From the NCBI GenBank assembly GCA_028292305.1, contig JAQGMQ010000072.1, positions 1 through 18,750 of the forward strand: a DNA stretch of 18,750 nt. Reading direction: 5' to 3'. Under the pieces are notes generated by a model, which saw only the letters and a program-made list of their open reading frames with translations, did no database searches and had not been told where the DNA came from. Below are positions 1 through 7,500 of this stretch, one piece after another (position 1 is the first letter of the stretch; each line of letters begins with the position of its first letter). A program made the translations under genes and the position numbers. Origin of the DNA: Rhodoferax sp. (GTDB lineage Bacteria > Pseudomonadota > Gammaproteobacteria > Burkholderiales > Burkholderiaceae_C).

Positions 1-1079
1 ACCGTCGGGTCGCAGTGGCCCGGCACCAGCCAGAGCACGTCGCCAAGCGCCGGCAGCTTGGCGCCGGGGTCGACGGTACGCAGGATGCCGTGTTCGTCGC
101 CACCGTTGAAGTACGTGAGCGCCGGCAGGCCGGCGTCGCGGTGCACCAGCGGCAGGCCGGAATCGATGGCATGGCTCTTGTGGCCGGCATCGCACACCAC
201 GTGTTCGGCACTGGTGCTGACGACCTCGGTCTTGACGAACAAGGCGTGTTCGAACGCCGGCCGCGCGGGATCGCTTTGGTTTGCGGCGTAGTCGGCGTCC
301 ATGAACAAGAACGAGCCAGCCTGCAGCTCACCATACACGCCGCTGGCGGCCTCCAGTGCCATCGTGCCGGTCCCCGCGCCGGTGACCAGGCCGACCTTCA
401 AGCCAGCGGCTTCGACCAGCTCGCGCGTGGCCACCACCTGGCGTACCACTTCGGCAATGGCCTCTTGCCTCTCGGCCTGGCTGCGCAGATGTTGCGCGCG
501 GCCGTAGTAGGCCTGCAGGCCCGCGAAGCGCAGCTGCGGCTGGGCGGATATCTGCTGCGCCAGGGGCACTGCCGCCGGCCCAGGCGCCACGCCGCAGCGG
601 CCCTGGCCGACGTCGATCTCCACAAACACATCGATCGTCGCCTCGGCGTTGCCGAACACGCCGCGAGCCGCTTCGGCCAGCCGGCGCACGCCTTCGGCAC
701 TGTCGACGGCGATGGCGATGCGGCCGCGTTTTTCGCCCGTGGCCAAGGCCAGCGCCATCTGCGCCACACGCCGCAGCTTGGCGGGCGCGATGACTTCGTT
801 GCTGATGTAGATGTCGGTCACGCCGCCAGCGAGCATGGCTTCGGCCTCGGAGGTCTTCTGCACACACACGCCGACCGCACCCGCGGCCATCTGCTGCAGC
901 GCCAGTGCCGCGCTTTTGTGCATCTTGGCGTGGGGCCGCCAGCGGATGCCGTGTTGCGTGGCAAATGTGGCCATGCGGGCGAGGTTGCGGTCCATGGCGT
1001 CGAGGTCGACAACCAAAGCGGGGGTGTCGATGGCATCGACCGATTGGCCGACCAGGCCGCCGAGGTCGTGGCGGTTCAT
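1..1079 (-). CDS. D-threonine aldolase / DSD1-family PLP enzyme, 3' end cut by window edge
   Basis: 359 codons are visible, reading leftward from an ATG at 1079 without a stop. The N-terminal part resembles the alanine-racemase-type PLP barrel: TPALVVDLDAMDRN at about residues 19-32, then RPHAKMHK at 48-55, where Lys52 is the probable PLP lysine. Just before the edge is GHCDPT (His355, Asp357), matching the divalent-metal His-x-Asp pair known near the C-terminus of D-threonine aldolases and D-serine dehydratases. Probably only some 20 residues are missing. The family cleaves D-beta-hydroxy amino acids (D-threonine to glycine plus acetaldehyde) or deaminates D-serine; which reaction applies here is not decidable. 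The ATG overlaps the stop of the upstream histidine phosphatase gene (ATGA, 1076-1079), so the two are probably translated together. Expected to be cytoplasmic. Confidence 0.88.
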   Translation of the reverse strand, partial: MNRHDLGGLVGQSVDAIDTPALVVDLDAMDRNLARMATFATQHGIRWRPHAKMHKSAALALQQMAAGAVGVCVQKTSEAEAMLAGGVTDIYISNEVIAPAKLRRVAQMALALATGEKRGRIAIAVDSAEGVRRLAEAARGVFGNAEATIDVFVEIDVGQGRCGVAPGPAAVPLAQQISAQPQLRFAGLQAYYGRAQHLRSQAERQEAIAEVVRQVVATRELVEAAGLKVGLVTGAGTGTMALEAASGVYGELQAGSFLFMDADYAANQSDPARPAFEHALFVKTEVVSTSAEHVVCDAGHKSHAIDSGLPLVHRDAGLPALTYFNGGDEHGILRTVDPGAKLPALGDVLWLVPGHCDPT

Positions 1080-1714
1080 CCCGCGGTCTCGTCGAGCGCG
1101 GCGTTTTCCAGGTGGCCGGTATCCGACCAGCCCACCAGCGACAGGCCCTCGGGCGTCCACAACAGGCGGTTGATCGACGCGTTGCCCAACTGCCAGGTGC
1201 GCGGCGCCTGGATCGCCTGGCGCGTGGCCGCGCGGTACAGGACATCCATCACGCCGCCGTGCGCCACCATGACGATCAGTTCATCCGGGTGCTGCGCGGC
1301 CAGCCGGTCCACGGTGCCGATCACGCGGTCGCGAAACGTGACCAGCGATTCGCCGCCTTCGGGCGCGAACTCGGGGTCGCGTTTGCGCCAGCGCAGCGCC
1401 TGCTCGGGCAGTTCGGCCTCGATCTCGGCGAAGGTGCGGCCCTGGAACACGCCGAAGTGGCGTTCGCGCAAGCCTTCCTCGGGGATCGGTTTGAGCCCGG
1501 CCACATCGGCCACCGCGGTGGCGGTCTCGAATGCGCGGGCCAGGTCGCTGGCGTACACCGTGGTGATGGGCTCGCCGGCCAGCGCCTGGGCCGCGCGCTG
1601 CGCCTGCCAGCGGCCGGTGTCGTTCAACGGGATGTCCAGGAAACCCTGGATACGGGCGCCCACGTTCCAGGCGGTTTTGCCGTGGCGGATGGCAATGATG
1701 CGGGTGACATGCAT
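1076..1714 (-). CDS. Histidine phosphatase family protein (phosphoglycerate mutase-like)
   Basis: A 212-residue protein if translation starts at the ATG at 1714. The reading frame is open further upstream, but the RHG signature lies right after this Met and family members begin here. Visible active-site elements are RHG (Arg10, His11 the phospho-acceptor), SDLAR with Arg60, the general-acid region LRERHFG with Glu84, and VAHGG with His152. These are all expected parts of a catalytically intact branch-1 histidine phosphatase. Substrate is unknown; relatives include broad-specificity phosphatases, cofactor-dependent mutases and alpha-ribazole phosphatases. No good Shine-Dalgarno sequence is seen. 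It lies 52 nt downstream of pqiC and overlaps the D-threonine aldolase-type gene by 4 nt, so a role linked to that enzyme is possible but unproven. Confidence 0.9.
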   Translation of the reverse strand: MHVTRIIAIRHGKTAWNVGARIQGFLDIPLNDTGRWQAQRAAQALAGEPITTVYASDLARAFETATAVADVAGLKPIPEEGLRERHFGVFQGRTFAEIEAELPEQALRWRKRDPEFAPEGGESLVTFRDRVIGTVDRLAAQHPDELIVMVAHGGVMDVLYRAATRQAIQAPRTWQLGNASINRLLWTPEGLSLVGWSDTGHLENAALDETAG

Positions 1715-1766
1715 GGCCGCGATTCTAGTCAGCGCTGTGACCCGGCCCGCGCCGTCGTCTTCAGCG

Positions 1767-2411
1767 TCAAACTGCGGGGCAGCCCGCGGCAGGGTCGGCC
1801 TGCAGCGCGGCGATGTGGCGCGCCATGGCTTCCGCCGCCGCGGCCGTGGCGCGTTGCGCGCCCTGGGCCAATGCGTCGATGCCGGTGCCGACGGCCATGC
1901 TGCCCGACCAGGTGCAGGCCGCGTTGCGGTCGGCGTCGGAGCGCCGCACGGTCCAGCTGAGTGCGGCGTCGACCCGGCTGTTTTCCACCGCATCGAACTG
2001 CGTGAGCTGCACCGCGATGCGCCAGGCCGGCTGGCTGGGTTGGCGGCCGCCGCGGGTCACATCGACGGCGCCGAGCCGGCTGGCGATGCCGCTGGCCAAC
2101 GCGTCGCGCAGTTCGTTTTCGAACGACGAAGTCCAGCGGTGTTTCTCGAGCAGCTTGACTTCGGCGCTGCCACCGCCGGTCTGGCTCACCAGCATCTGTG
2201 GCCTGGCCAGCCGATCGGGCATGGCGACGGGCGCCAGCTCGATGAAGACCGGCGTGGCGCCGGTTGCGGCGACGCGTGCCGCGGCTGCCGGGCTTGCGAG
2301 TGTGTAGTAGCGATCGGGCTGGCTGGCGCAAGCCGTTGCCAGCAAGGCCGTGGCCACCAGCAGGCCGGCTGCAAGCGCGCGGGGTGTCTCTGTGTTCAAC
2401 GGGTGGTTCAT
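1767..2411 (-). CDS. pqiC: PqiC-type outer-membrane lipoprotein (DUF330/ABC auxiliary family)
   Basis: 214 residues with a lipoprotein signal peptide: hydrophobic residues about 12-27 ending in LATAC, with Cys28 the lipidation site. The next stretch, QPDRYYTLASP, is typical of the PqiC/YmbA (DUF330) family. PqiC is known as the outer-membrane partner of the PqiB needle, which spans the periplasm and is implicated in lipid movement and membrane integrity. The start ATG overlaps the pqiB stop by 4 nt (2408-2411), consistent with coupled translation and a fixed complex. It is the last gene of the pqiA-pqiA-pqiB-pqiC block. The assignment rests on lipobox, size and context, all of which agree. 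Confidence 0.9.
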   Translation of the reverse strand: MNHPLNTETPRALAAGLLVATALLATACASQPDRYYTLASPAAAARVAATGATPVFIELAPVAMPDRLARPQMLVSQTGGGSAEVKLLEKHRWTSSFENELRDALASGIASRLGAVDVTRGGRQPSQPAWRIAVQLTQFDAVENSRVDAALSWTVRRSDADRNAACTWSGSMAVGTGIDALAQGAQRATAAAAEAMARHIAALQADPAAGCPAV

Positions 2412-4096
2412 TTGGTGTCGTCCGGTTTGCCGCGCAGCAGCGATTCGGGGTGGCGCTCCAGGTAGTCGGTCAGCACCCGCACCGAGGCGGCCGTGCGCGT
2501 GAGCTCCTGCAGCGTCTGGCGCATGTCCTGCTGCAGCGGTGAATCCTGGGCCAGCGTGCGCTCGGCGCTGCTGATGGTCTTGCGCGCGTCTTTCATGGCC
2601 GCCGTGATCTCGGGCGATACGTCGTTGTTGAGCGTGCGCGTCAGCTGCTCGGCACCGCTCAGGGTCTTGTTGAGCGTGGCCATGGTCGTGCGCAGGTCGG
2701 CGCCGATCTGCTCGAACGGCACCTTGTTGACCTTGTTGGCGATCTCCTGAATCTGCGTCTGCAGCTCGTCCAGGCTGTTGGGCATCACCGGCAGCTCGAC
2801 CGGGTTCTTGGCGAAGTCGACCTTGCTCGGTGGCGCCTTCGGAAAGAAGTCGAGCGCCACATACAGCTGGCCGGTCAACAGGTTGCCCGTGCGCAGTTGC
2901 GCCCGCAGGCCCTTTTCGATCAGGAACTGCATGCCTTGCTGCTGGGTGAAGCGCGAGGTCGTGGGCTGCCGGACCTCCTGGCGGCGCAGGCGGTCGGGGT
3001 AGATCTGCACCAGCACCGGCATGCGGAACTCGCGCGCGCCACGGTCGAATTCAACACCGATTGACTTGACCTCGCCGATGACCACGCCGCGGAAGTCGAC
3101 GGGCGCGCCTGGCGACAGGCCGCGCAGCGACTGGTTGAAATAGAACAGCACCGCCTGGGCCGGGCCGTCGGGTTGCTTCATGGCGCTGGTCTCGTCGTCG
3201 GCCAGCGCGAAGGTGGTGTTCTCCGCCGAGACAGGGCCGGCCTCGTCCTCCGGCGCGCCGAAGGTCACGCCGCCCAGCAGGATGGTGGCCAGCGACTGCG
3301 TGCGCAAGGTCAGCCCGCTGGCGGTGAGCTGCATGTCCAGCCCGCTGGCGTGCCAGAAGCGGGTGTTGGCGCCGATGAATTTCTCATACGGCGTGTTGAT
3401 GAAGACCCGCAGCGAGACACCGCGGCCGTCCGGGTCGAGTTCGAACGCGGCGATCTGCCCGACCTTGATGTGCCGGTAATACACCGGCGAGCCGACGTCG
3501 AGCGAGCCGATGTCCCTGGCATGCAGCAGGTACTGCCGGCCCGAGGCGTCGCGGGTCACGGTGGGTGGCGCCTCGAGCCCGGCGAAGGCATCGGCCGTCT
3601 CCTCGTCGGTGCCGGCGTCGGCGCCGATGTAGGCGCCCGACAGGAGCGTGCCCAGCCCCGACACCCCCGACATGTCCAGCCGCGGCCGCACCACCCAGTA
3701 ACGCGTGTCGCGGCTGGTGAAGGCCTGCGCGTCCTTGTTGAGCTTCAGGGTGACGCGCACATGCGAGCGGTCGGGCGCCAGGCGCAGGCTGTCGACCATG
3801 CCGATCTGCACGTCCTTGTATTTGACGGCCGTCTTGCCGGCCTCCAGGCCTTCGGCTGTCTTGAAGGTCAGCACGATGGTCGGGCCACGCTCCATCAGGA
3901 TGCGCGCCACCAGCGTGATGCCGACCAGCGCGGCGACGATCGGGATCAGCCAGATCAGCGAGGGCAGCCATTCGCGGCGCCGCACGATGCGCGGCGCCTG
4001 CCTGGCTTGCACGGCGGGCTGGTCTGCGGCCTGCGGCGCTGGCGGCGCTGGCGGTGGCTGGGGTGGCGGCGAGCCCGGGGTTTCAGGGTTGCTCAT
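2408..4096 (-). CDS. pqiB: PqiB, MCE/MlaD-domain inner-membrane-anchored intermembrane transport protein
   Basis: 562 residues from the ATG at 4096; E. coli PqiB is about 546. The frame is open to an ATG at 4171, but those extra 25 residues lie inside pqiA and look non-native. A Pro/Ala-rich cytoplasmic tail (about 1-40) is followed by one transmembrane helix (about 43-66) and then three MCE (MlaD-like) repeats. Repeat starts are visible as GPTIVLTFKTAEGLEAGKT near 71, a second similar block from about 190, and AVLFYFNQSLRGLSPGAPV near 310. A long helical C-terminal region (about 440-540) should form the periplasmic tube seen in E. coli PqiB. It overlaps pqiA2 by 14 nt and pqiC by 4 nt. Role known from the family: lipid passage between inner and outer membranes. 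Confidence 0.94.
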   Translation of the reverse strand: MSNPETPGSPPPQPPPAPPAPQAADQPAVQARQAPRIVRRREWLPSLIWLIPIVAALVGITLVARILMERGPTIVLTFKTAEGLEAGKTAVKYKDVQIGMVDSLRLAPDRSHVRVTLKLNKDAQAFTSRDTRYWVVRPRLDMSGVSGLGTLLSGAYIGADAGTDEETADAFAGLEAPPTVTRDASGRQYLLHARDIGSLDVGSPVYYRHIKVGQIAAFELDPDGRGVSLRVFINTPYEKFIGANTRFWHASGLDMQLTASGLTLRTQSLATILLGGVTFGAPEDEAGPVSAENTTFALADDETSAMKQPDGPAQAVLFYFNQSLRGLSPGAPVDFRGVVIGEVKSIGVEFDRGAREFRMPVLVQIYPDRLRRQEVRQPTTSRFTQQQGMQFLIEKGLRAQLRTGNLLTGQLYVALDFFPKAPPSKVDFAKNPVELPVMPNSLDELQTQIQEIANKVNKVPFEQIGADLRTTMATLNKTLSGAEQLTRTLNNDVSPEITAAMKDARKTISSAERTLAQDSPLQQDMRQTLQELTRTAASVRVLTDYLERHPESLLRGKPDDTK

Positions 4097-4790
4097 GGTC
4101 TTCGGTTTCTTTCGGCGCGGATGTTCGGGAGCTGTCGTTGTGGGTGGGGCTAGGGTCGCCGGGGTCGTCATCGTCCCAGGTCAGCTTCGGGTCGAAGCTC
4201 AGCGAGGCCAGCATGGTCAGCACCACCACGGCACCGAAGGCCGCGATGCCGACGCCGGCGGTGATCTCGGCAAAGCCGTGGATGCGCACCAGCCCGGCCA
4301 AGAGCGCCACCACGAACACGTCCAGCATCGACCAGCGGCCGATCAGCTCGATCAGGTGGTAGAGCTTGGCGCGCTCGGCGCGGCGCCATCGGCTGCGGCG
4401 CTGCGCCGTCACCACCAGCACGAAGAGCGATGCCAGCTTGAACAGCGGCACCAGGAAACTGGCCACGAATACGATGGCCGCCAGCCCGTAGGCGCCGCTG
4501 ACCCAGAAGTAGATCACGCCGCTCAGGATGGTGTCGTTCTGGCTGCCGAACAGCGTGGTGGTGATCATCACCGGCAGCAGGTTGGCCGGCACATACATCA
4601 GGCAGGCGGCCAGCAGCAAGGCCCAGGTGCGGTTCAGGCTGTCGGGCTTGCGCGCGTGCAAACGGGTGCCGCAGCGCCCGCAGGCTTCGCCATCCGCGGC
4701 TTCGGCCCAGACCGTGCCGCAGTGTTGGCAGCCGGTCAGGCCCGAGGCCATGGCATTTGGCGCGGCCCGGCTGCCGCCGCGGGTCGTCAT
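4083..4790 (-). CDS. pqiA: PqiA second-half protein (integral membrane, zinc-ribbon-like N-terminus)
   Basis: 235 residues from the ATG at 4790. The N-terminus carries two CxxC pairs (Cys21/24 and Cys37/40), a rubredoxin/zinc-ribbon-like element of PqiA proteins. NRTWALLLAACLMYVPANLL (about 53-72) starts a four-helix PqiA domain; YVPANLLPVM is a family hallmark. The C-terminal tail is acidic and polar. E. coli PqiA holds two such domains in one protein of about 417 residues; here the domains are two genes, and this one corresponds to the second half. The start overlaps the stop of the first-half gene by 4 nt (4787-4790) and the end overlaps pqiB by 14 nt. Probable role: inner-membrane component working with PqiB. 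Confidence 0.92.
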   Translation of the reverse strand: MTTRGGSRAAPNAMASGLTGCQHCGTVWAEAADGEACGRCGTRLHARKPDSLNRTWALLLAACLMYVPANLLPVMITTTLFGSQNDTILSGVIYFWVSGAYGLAAIVFVASFLVPLFKLASLFVLVVTAQRRSRWRRAERAKLYHLIELIGRWSMLDVFVVALLAGLVRIHGFAEITAGVGIAAFGAVVVLTMLASLSFDPKLTWDDDDPGDPSPTHNDSSRTSAPKETEDHEQP

Positions 4791-5458
4791 GGGCGCTGAC
4801 CCTCCACGTCCACGGCGCCGGATGATTCGTCTGACGCAGGCGAAGACTGTGGCGCGCTGTCGGCCATGTCCCAGAAGCCGCGCGGGTCGAACGACAGCAC
4901 CACCGTCAACAACACGGTCAGCGCCACAAAGGCCCACAGCGCCGGCCCGGGCAGCACCGTGGCCAAACTCGACAGCTTGACGATGGCCACCAGCACGCCG
5001 AGCATGAACACCTCGACCATGCCCCAGGGGCGCAGCGTCTGCATGGCGCGCACCAGCCAGGCAAAACCCACCACCCGCTGCCGCCGCCAGCGCAGCGGCA
5101 CCAGCAGCCACAGCAGGATCAGCAGCTGGAACAGCGGAAACAGCAAGGTCGTGGCCAGCACCAGCAGCGCCACCAGCGACATGCCTTCGCCCGCCAGCGC
5201 AATCACCGCGCCGGCCAGCGTGGTCTGGCTGCGCAGGCCGTGCAGCTCGATCTCGACGATGGGAAACAAATTGGCGATGGCGAACATCACCAGGCTGGCC
5301 AGCGTCAGCGGCAGGATGCGTTCGTGCTGGGTGCCGGTGTCGCGGTCGAGCTCGGTGGCGCAGCGGGGGCAGCGCGCCACCTCGCGCCGCTGCAGCGGCG
5401 TGCGCCGGTACACGGCGTCGCAGCCTTCGCAGACCCAGGTGTCGGGGACCCTTTTCAT
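4787..5458 (-). CDS. pqiA: PqiA first-half protein (integral membrane, zinc-ribbon-like N-terminus)
   Basis: 223 residues. Cys10/Cys13 and Cys30/Cys33 form the CxxC pairs of a PqiA zinc-ribbon-like head. Four hydrophobic helices follow, at about 48-67, 93-118, 145-163 and 168-188. The hallmark FAIANLFPIVEIELHG lies near 59-74. It is the first gene of the four-gene pqi block and corresponds to the N-terminal half of the fused E. coli PqiA. No Shine-Dalgarno sequence is evident before the ATG at 5458; a 12-bp palindrome (5456-5467) spans the start codon. The 140-nt gap to the upstream lipoprotein gene leaves room for a promoter, but no convincing -35/-10 pair was found. Confidence 0.92.
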   Translation of the reverse strand: MKRVPDTWVCEGCDAVYRRTPLQRREVARCPRCATELDRDTGTQHERILPLTLASLVMFAIANLFPIVEIELHGLRSQTTLAGAVIALAGEGMSLVALLVLATTLLFPLFQLLILLWLLVPLRWRRQRVVGFAWLVRAMQTLRPWGMVEVFMLGVLVAIVKLSSLATVLPGPALWAFVALTVLLTVVLSFDPRGFWDMADSAPQSSPASDESSGAVDVEGQRP

Positions 5459-5467
5459 GACGTCATG
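5456..5467. repeat. 12-bp perfect palindrome over the pqiA1 start codon
   Basis: CATGACGTCATG reads identically on both strands and includes the start codon of the first pqiA gene (ATG at 5458-5456 on the minus strand). The second minus-strand ATG (5466) opens only a three-codon frame (Met-Thr-Ser) whose TGA overlaps the pqiA1 ATG. It could be an operator or a small translational control element, or chance. Confidence 0.3.
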
Positions 5468-5598
5468 CGGCGGTGCGCCGACGGCTTGTGAACGCGAACA
5501 TCAACAGCTGGTGACAACGCGTGGCCCCACACGGCCCGCACGCGGCGACCAGGCAAAAGACAAAGGCTCGAACAACAACGGGGCGGGCGGCAAGGGGT

Positions 5599-6324
5599 TC
5601 AACGCGGCACGTCGATGTAGACGCGGCGCAGTCCGGCCGGCGGCTGCGGGAAGCCGCTGAGCGCGGCCGAGAACATCACCGGCAACACGTCGCGGTCGAC
5701 CGGCCAGCGGCCGAAGTTGGCGGCGCGGGTTTGGTAGACGACCTGGCCGGTCGTCGCATCGCGCAGGATCACGCTCACCTCGCGTTGGTAGGCGCGTTCG
5801 TCCCAGCCGGAATACAGGCCGTAGCCGTTGAAGCCCGGGTAACCGAAGCCACCGCCGCCGTAGGGCCACCAGGCGCCGCCACCACCGCGGCCGTAGTAGA
5901 CCGACGTGCGTGGCCACCAGCCCGCGCGGCCCGGTGCGTCCCAGTAGCCATAACCGTAGGCATAACCCGGCACCACCTGCTGCAGCTGGGCCGACACCTG
6001 CACGTTGTAGCGCGCATTGGCTTCGTCCTGCACCATGCCGACCTGGCTCAGCGCGGGCAGCGCCATAGCTTCGAGCCGGGCTTGTGCCGCCTGCTCGGCG
6101 GGGTTGGCCTGCTGCGACGGCAGGCGGTCGAAACGGAACGTGGCGGTGTAGGGCAGGGCGGGCGCGACTGGCGTGACAGCACCGGGCACCGTGGGCGCTG
6201 GCGTTGCCGCAGCCGTGACCGGCAGGCTCGAGAACGACTGCACCTCGCTGTCGACGCGCCAGGTGGTGGCGCAGCCGGAAAGCGTGACGACGGCCGCGAG
6301 TGCGGCAAGGCAAATGATCTTCAT
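5599..6324 (-). CDS. DUF4136-type lipoprotein with Gly/Tyr/Trp-rich insert
   Basis: 241 residues from the ATG at 6324, which has a GGGAG Shine-Dalgarno sequence 6 nt upstream. Residues 1-18 form a lipoprotein signal with lipobox LSGC (Cys18). After a Pro/Ala/Thr-rich linker (about 35-58) comes FRFDRLPSQQANP, a phrase of DUF4136 proteins, followed by a beta-rich domain. Residues 119-174 are unusually rich in Gly, Tyr and Trp (GYAYGYGYWD, VYYGRGGGGAWWPYGGGGFG). The C-terminus (REVSVILRDATTGQVVYQTR) returns to a normal domain fold. Function of the family is unknown; it is expected in the outer membrane or periplasm. It begins 56 nt after ttcA and may be cotranscribed with it. The upstream open frame to 7320 is a shadow of ttcA. 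Confidence 0.85.
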   Translation of the reverse strand: MKIICLAALAAVVTLSGCATTWRVDSEVQSFSSLPVTAAATPAPTVPGAVTPVAPALPYTATFRFDRLPSQQANPAEQAAQARLEAMALPALSQVGMVQDEANARYNVQVSAQLQQVVPGYAYGYGYWDAPGRAGWWPRTSVYYGRGGGGAWWPYGGGGFGYPGFNGYGLYSGWDERAYQREVSVILRDATTGQVVYQTRAANFGRWPVDRDVLPVMFSAALSGFPQPPAGLRRVYIDVPR

Positions 6325-6380
6325 GGACAACTCCCAGTAGCGGCAGATCGGCACGGCAGGGTCCGGCCGATATGAACGGT

Positions 6381-7331
6381 CTACAGGCGCATGACCTGCA
6401 GGCCGGGCAGGCCTGGGTGCGTTGGCTGGGGAAACGACTCGGCATCGAACGCCTTGTCGCCCTCGTCGCTGGGCACGCCGGTGGTCTTCAGACCCTTGAA
6501 ATCGTAGCGGGTTCCGTCCATCAGGTGCGACGGCACCAGGTTCTGCAGCGCGCCGAACATGCTCTCGATGCGGCCGGGGAATTTCTTCTCCCAGTCGCGC
6601 AACATCTCGGCCACCTGCTTGCGCTGCAGGTTTTCCTGGCTGCCGCAAAGCGTGCACGGGATGATCGGGAACTGGCGGTGCGTGGCCCAGCGGATCAGGT
6701 CCCGCTCGTTCACGTAGGCCAGCGGGCGGATCACGATGTGGCGGCCGTCGTCGCTCACCAGCTTGGGCGGCATGCCCTTGAGCTTGCCGCCGAAGAACAT
6801 GTTGAGGAAGAAGGTCTGCAGCATGTCGTCGCGGTGGTGGCCCAGCGCGATCTTGGTGGCGCCCAGCTCGTCGGCCACACGGTACAAGATGCCGCGGCGC
6901 AGCCGGCTGCACAGGCCGCAGGTGGTCTTGCCCTCGGGGATCACGCGCTTGACGATGCTGTAGGTGTCCTGGTTCTCGATGTGGAACGGCACGCCGGCGG
7001 CCTTCAGGTAGGCCGGCAGCACGTGTTCGGGAAAGCCGGGCTGCTTCTGGTCGAGGTTGACGGCGATCAGCTCGAAGTCGATCGGGGCGCGGGCCTTCAG
7101 CTTCAGCAGGATGTCGAGCATGGCGTAGCTGTCCTTGCCGCCGCTCATGCAGACCATGACCTTGTCGCCTTCTTCGATCATGTTGAAGTCGACGATGGCC
7201 TTGCCGGTCTCGCGGCACAGGCGCTTTTCGAGCTTGGCCAGGTCGACGCTGATGCGTGGCACCGGCTCGCGTTCGAGCTTGGCATCGGTGGCCACGGGCG
7301 CGGCCTCGTCGGTGGTCCATACGGCGCTCAT
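6381..7331 (-). CDS. ttcA: tRNA 2-thiocytidine(32) synthetase TtcA
   Basis: 316 residues. The PP-loop ATP-binding motif SGGKDS is at 63-68. The Fe-S-binding cysteines are visible as CGLC (Cys138, Cys141) and PCTLCGSQ, whose second Cys (Cys229) fits the third conserved ligand. GHHRDD at 165-169 and the whole-length pattern match TtcA, which adds sulfur to C2 of cytidine 32 in certain tRNAs in an ATP- and [4Fe-4S]-dependent reaction in the cytoplasm. The start at 7331 has AGG seven nt upstream. A 169-nt gap separates it from the upstream SBP gene, so it may have its own promoter, though only a weak GATAAT-like -10 (7464-7469) was seen. Confidence 0.96.
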   Translation of the reverse strand: MSAVWTTDEAAPVATDAKLEREPVPRISVDLAKLEKRLCRETGKAIVDFNMIEEGDKVMVCMSGGKDSYAMLDILLKLKARAPIDFELIAVNLDQKQPGFPEHVLPAYLKAAGVPFHIENQDTYSIVKRVIPEGKTTCGLCSRLRRGILYRVADELGATKIALGHHRDDMLQTFFLNMFFGGKLKGMPPKLVSDDGRHIVIRPLAYVNERDLIRWATHRQFPIIPCTLCGSQENLQRKQVAEMLRDWEKKFPGRIESMFGALQNLVPSHLMDGTRYDFKGLKTTGVPSDEGDKAFDAESFPQPTHPGLPGLQVMRL

Positions 7332-7500
7332 GGGGACACCTGCGTGCTGCGGCGCACGGCGGTGCGGGCTGGTGTGAAGCGGTGGTGCGCTGCGCTCATG
7401 GTGCGTGGTTTTCAGTTCAGGGAAACGGCAGGGCCTGGTGGCCGCAAACGCCGGAAGGCCCCGATTATCCCAGCCCGGCGGTTTCGGGCCGTTCGCGGCG

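Noticed and set aside
15..2465. Plus-strand open frame of 816 codons
   Set aside because: It lies antisense to the D-threonine aldolase-type, histidine phosphatase and pqiC genes, which all have clear motifs. The translation is Arg/Ala/Gly-rich without family features, as expected for a GC-rich shadow frame.
5599..7320. Single 573-codon minus-strand frame joining ttcA region and lipoprotein
   Set aside because: The upstream part is a shadow of ttcA, which reads properly in another frame. The lipoprotein has its own signal peptide and GGGAG ribosome site at 6324.
7332..7500. Possible ttcA promoter and terminator of the SBP gene
   Set aside because: A GATAAT-like -10 has no partner -35, and a GCCCG/CGGGC stem lacks a U-tract. 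Too weak to list as features.
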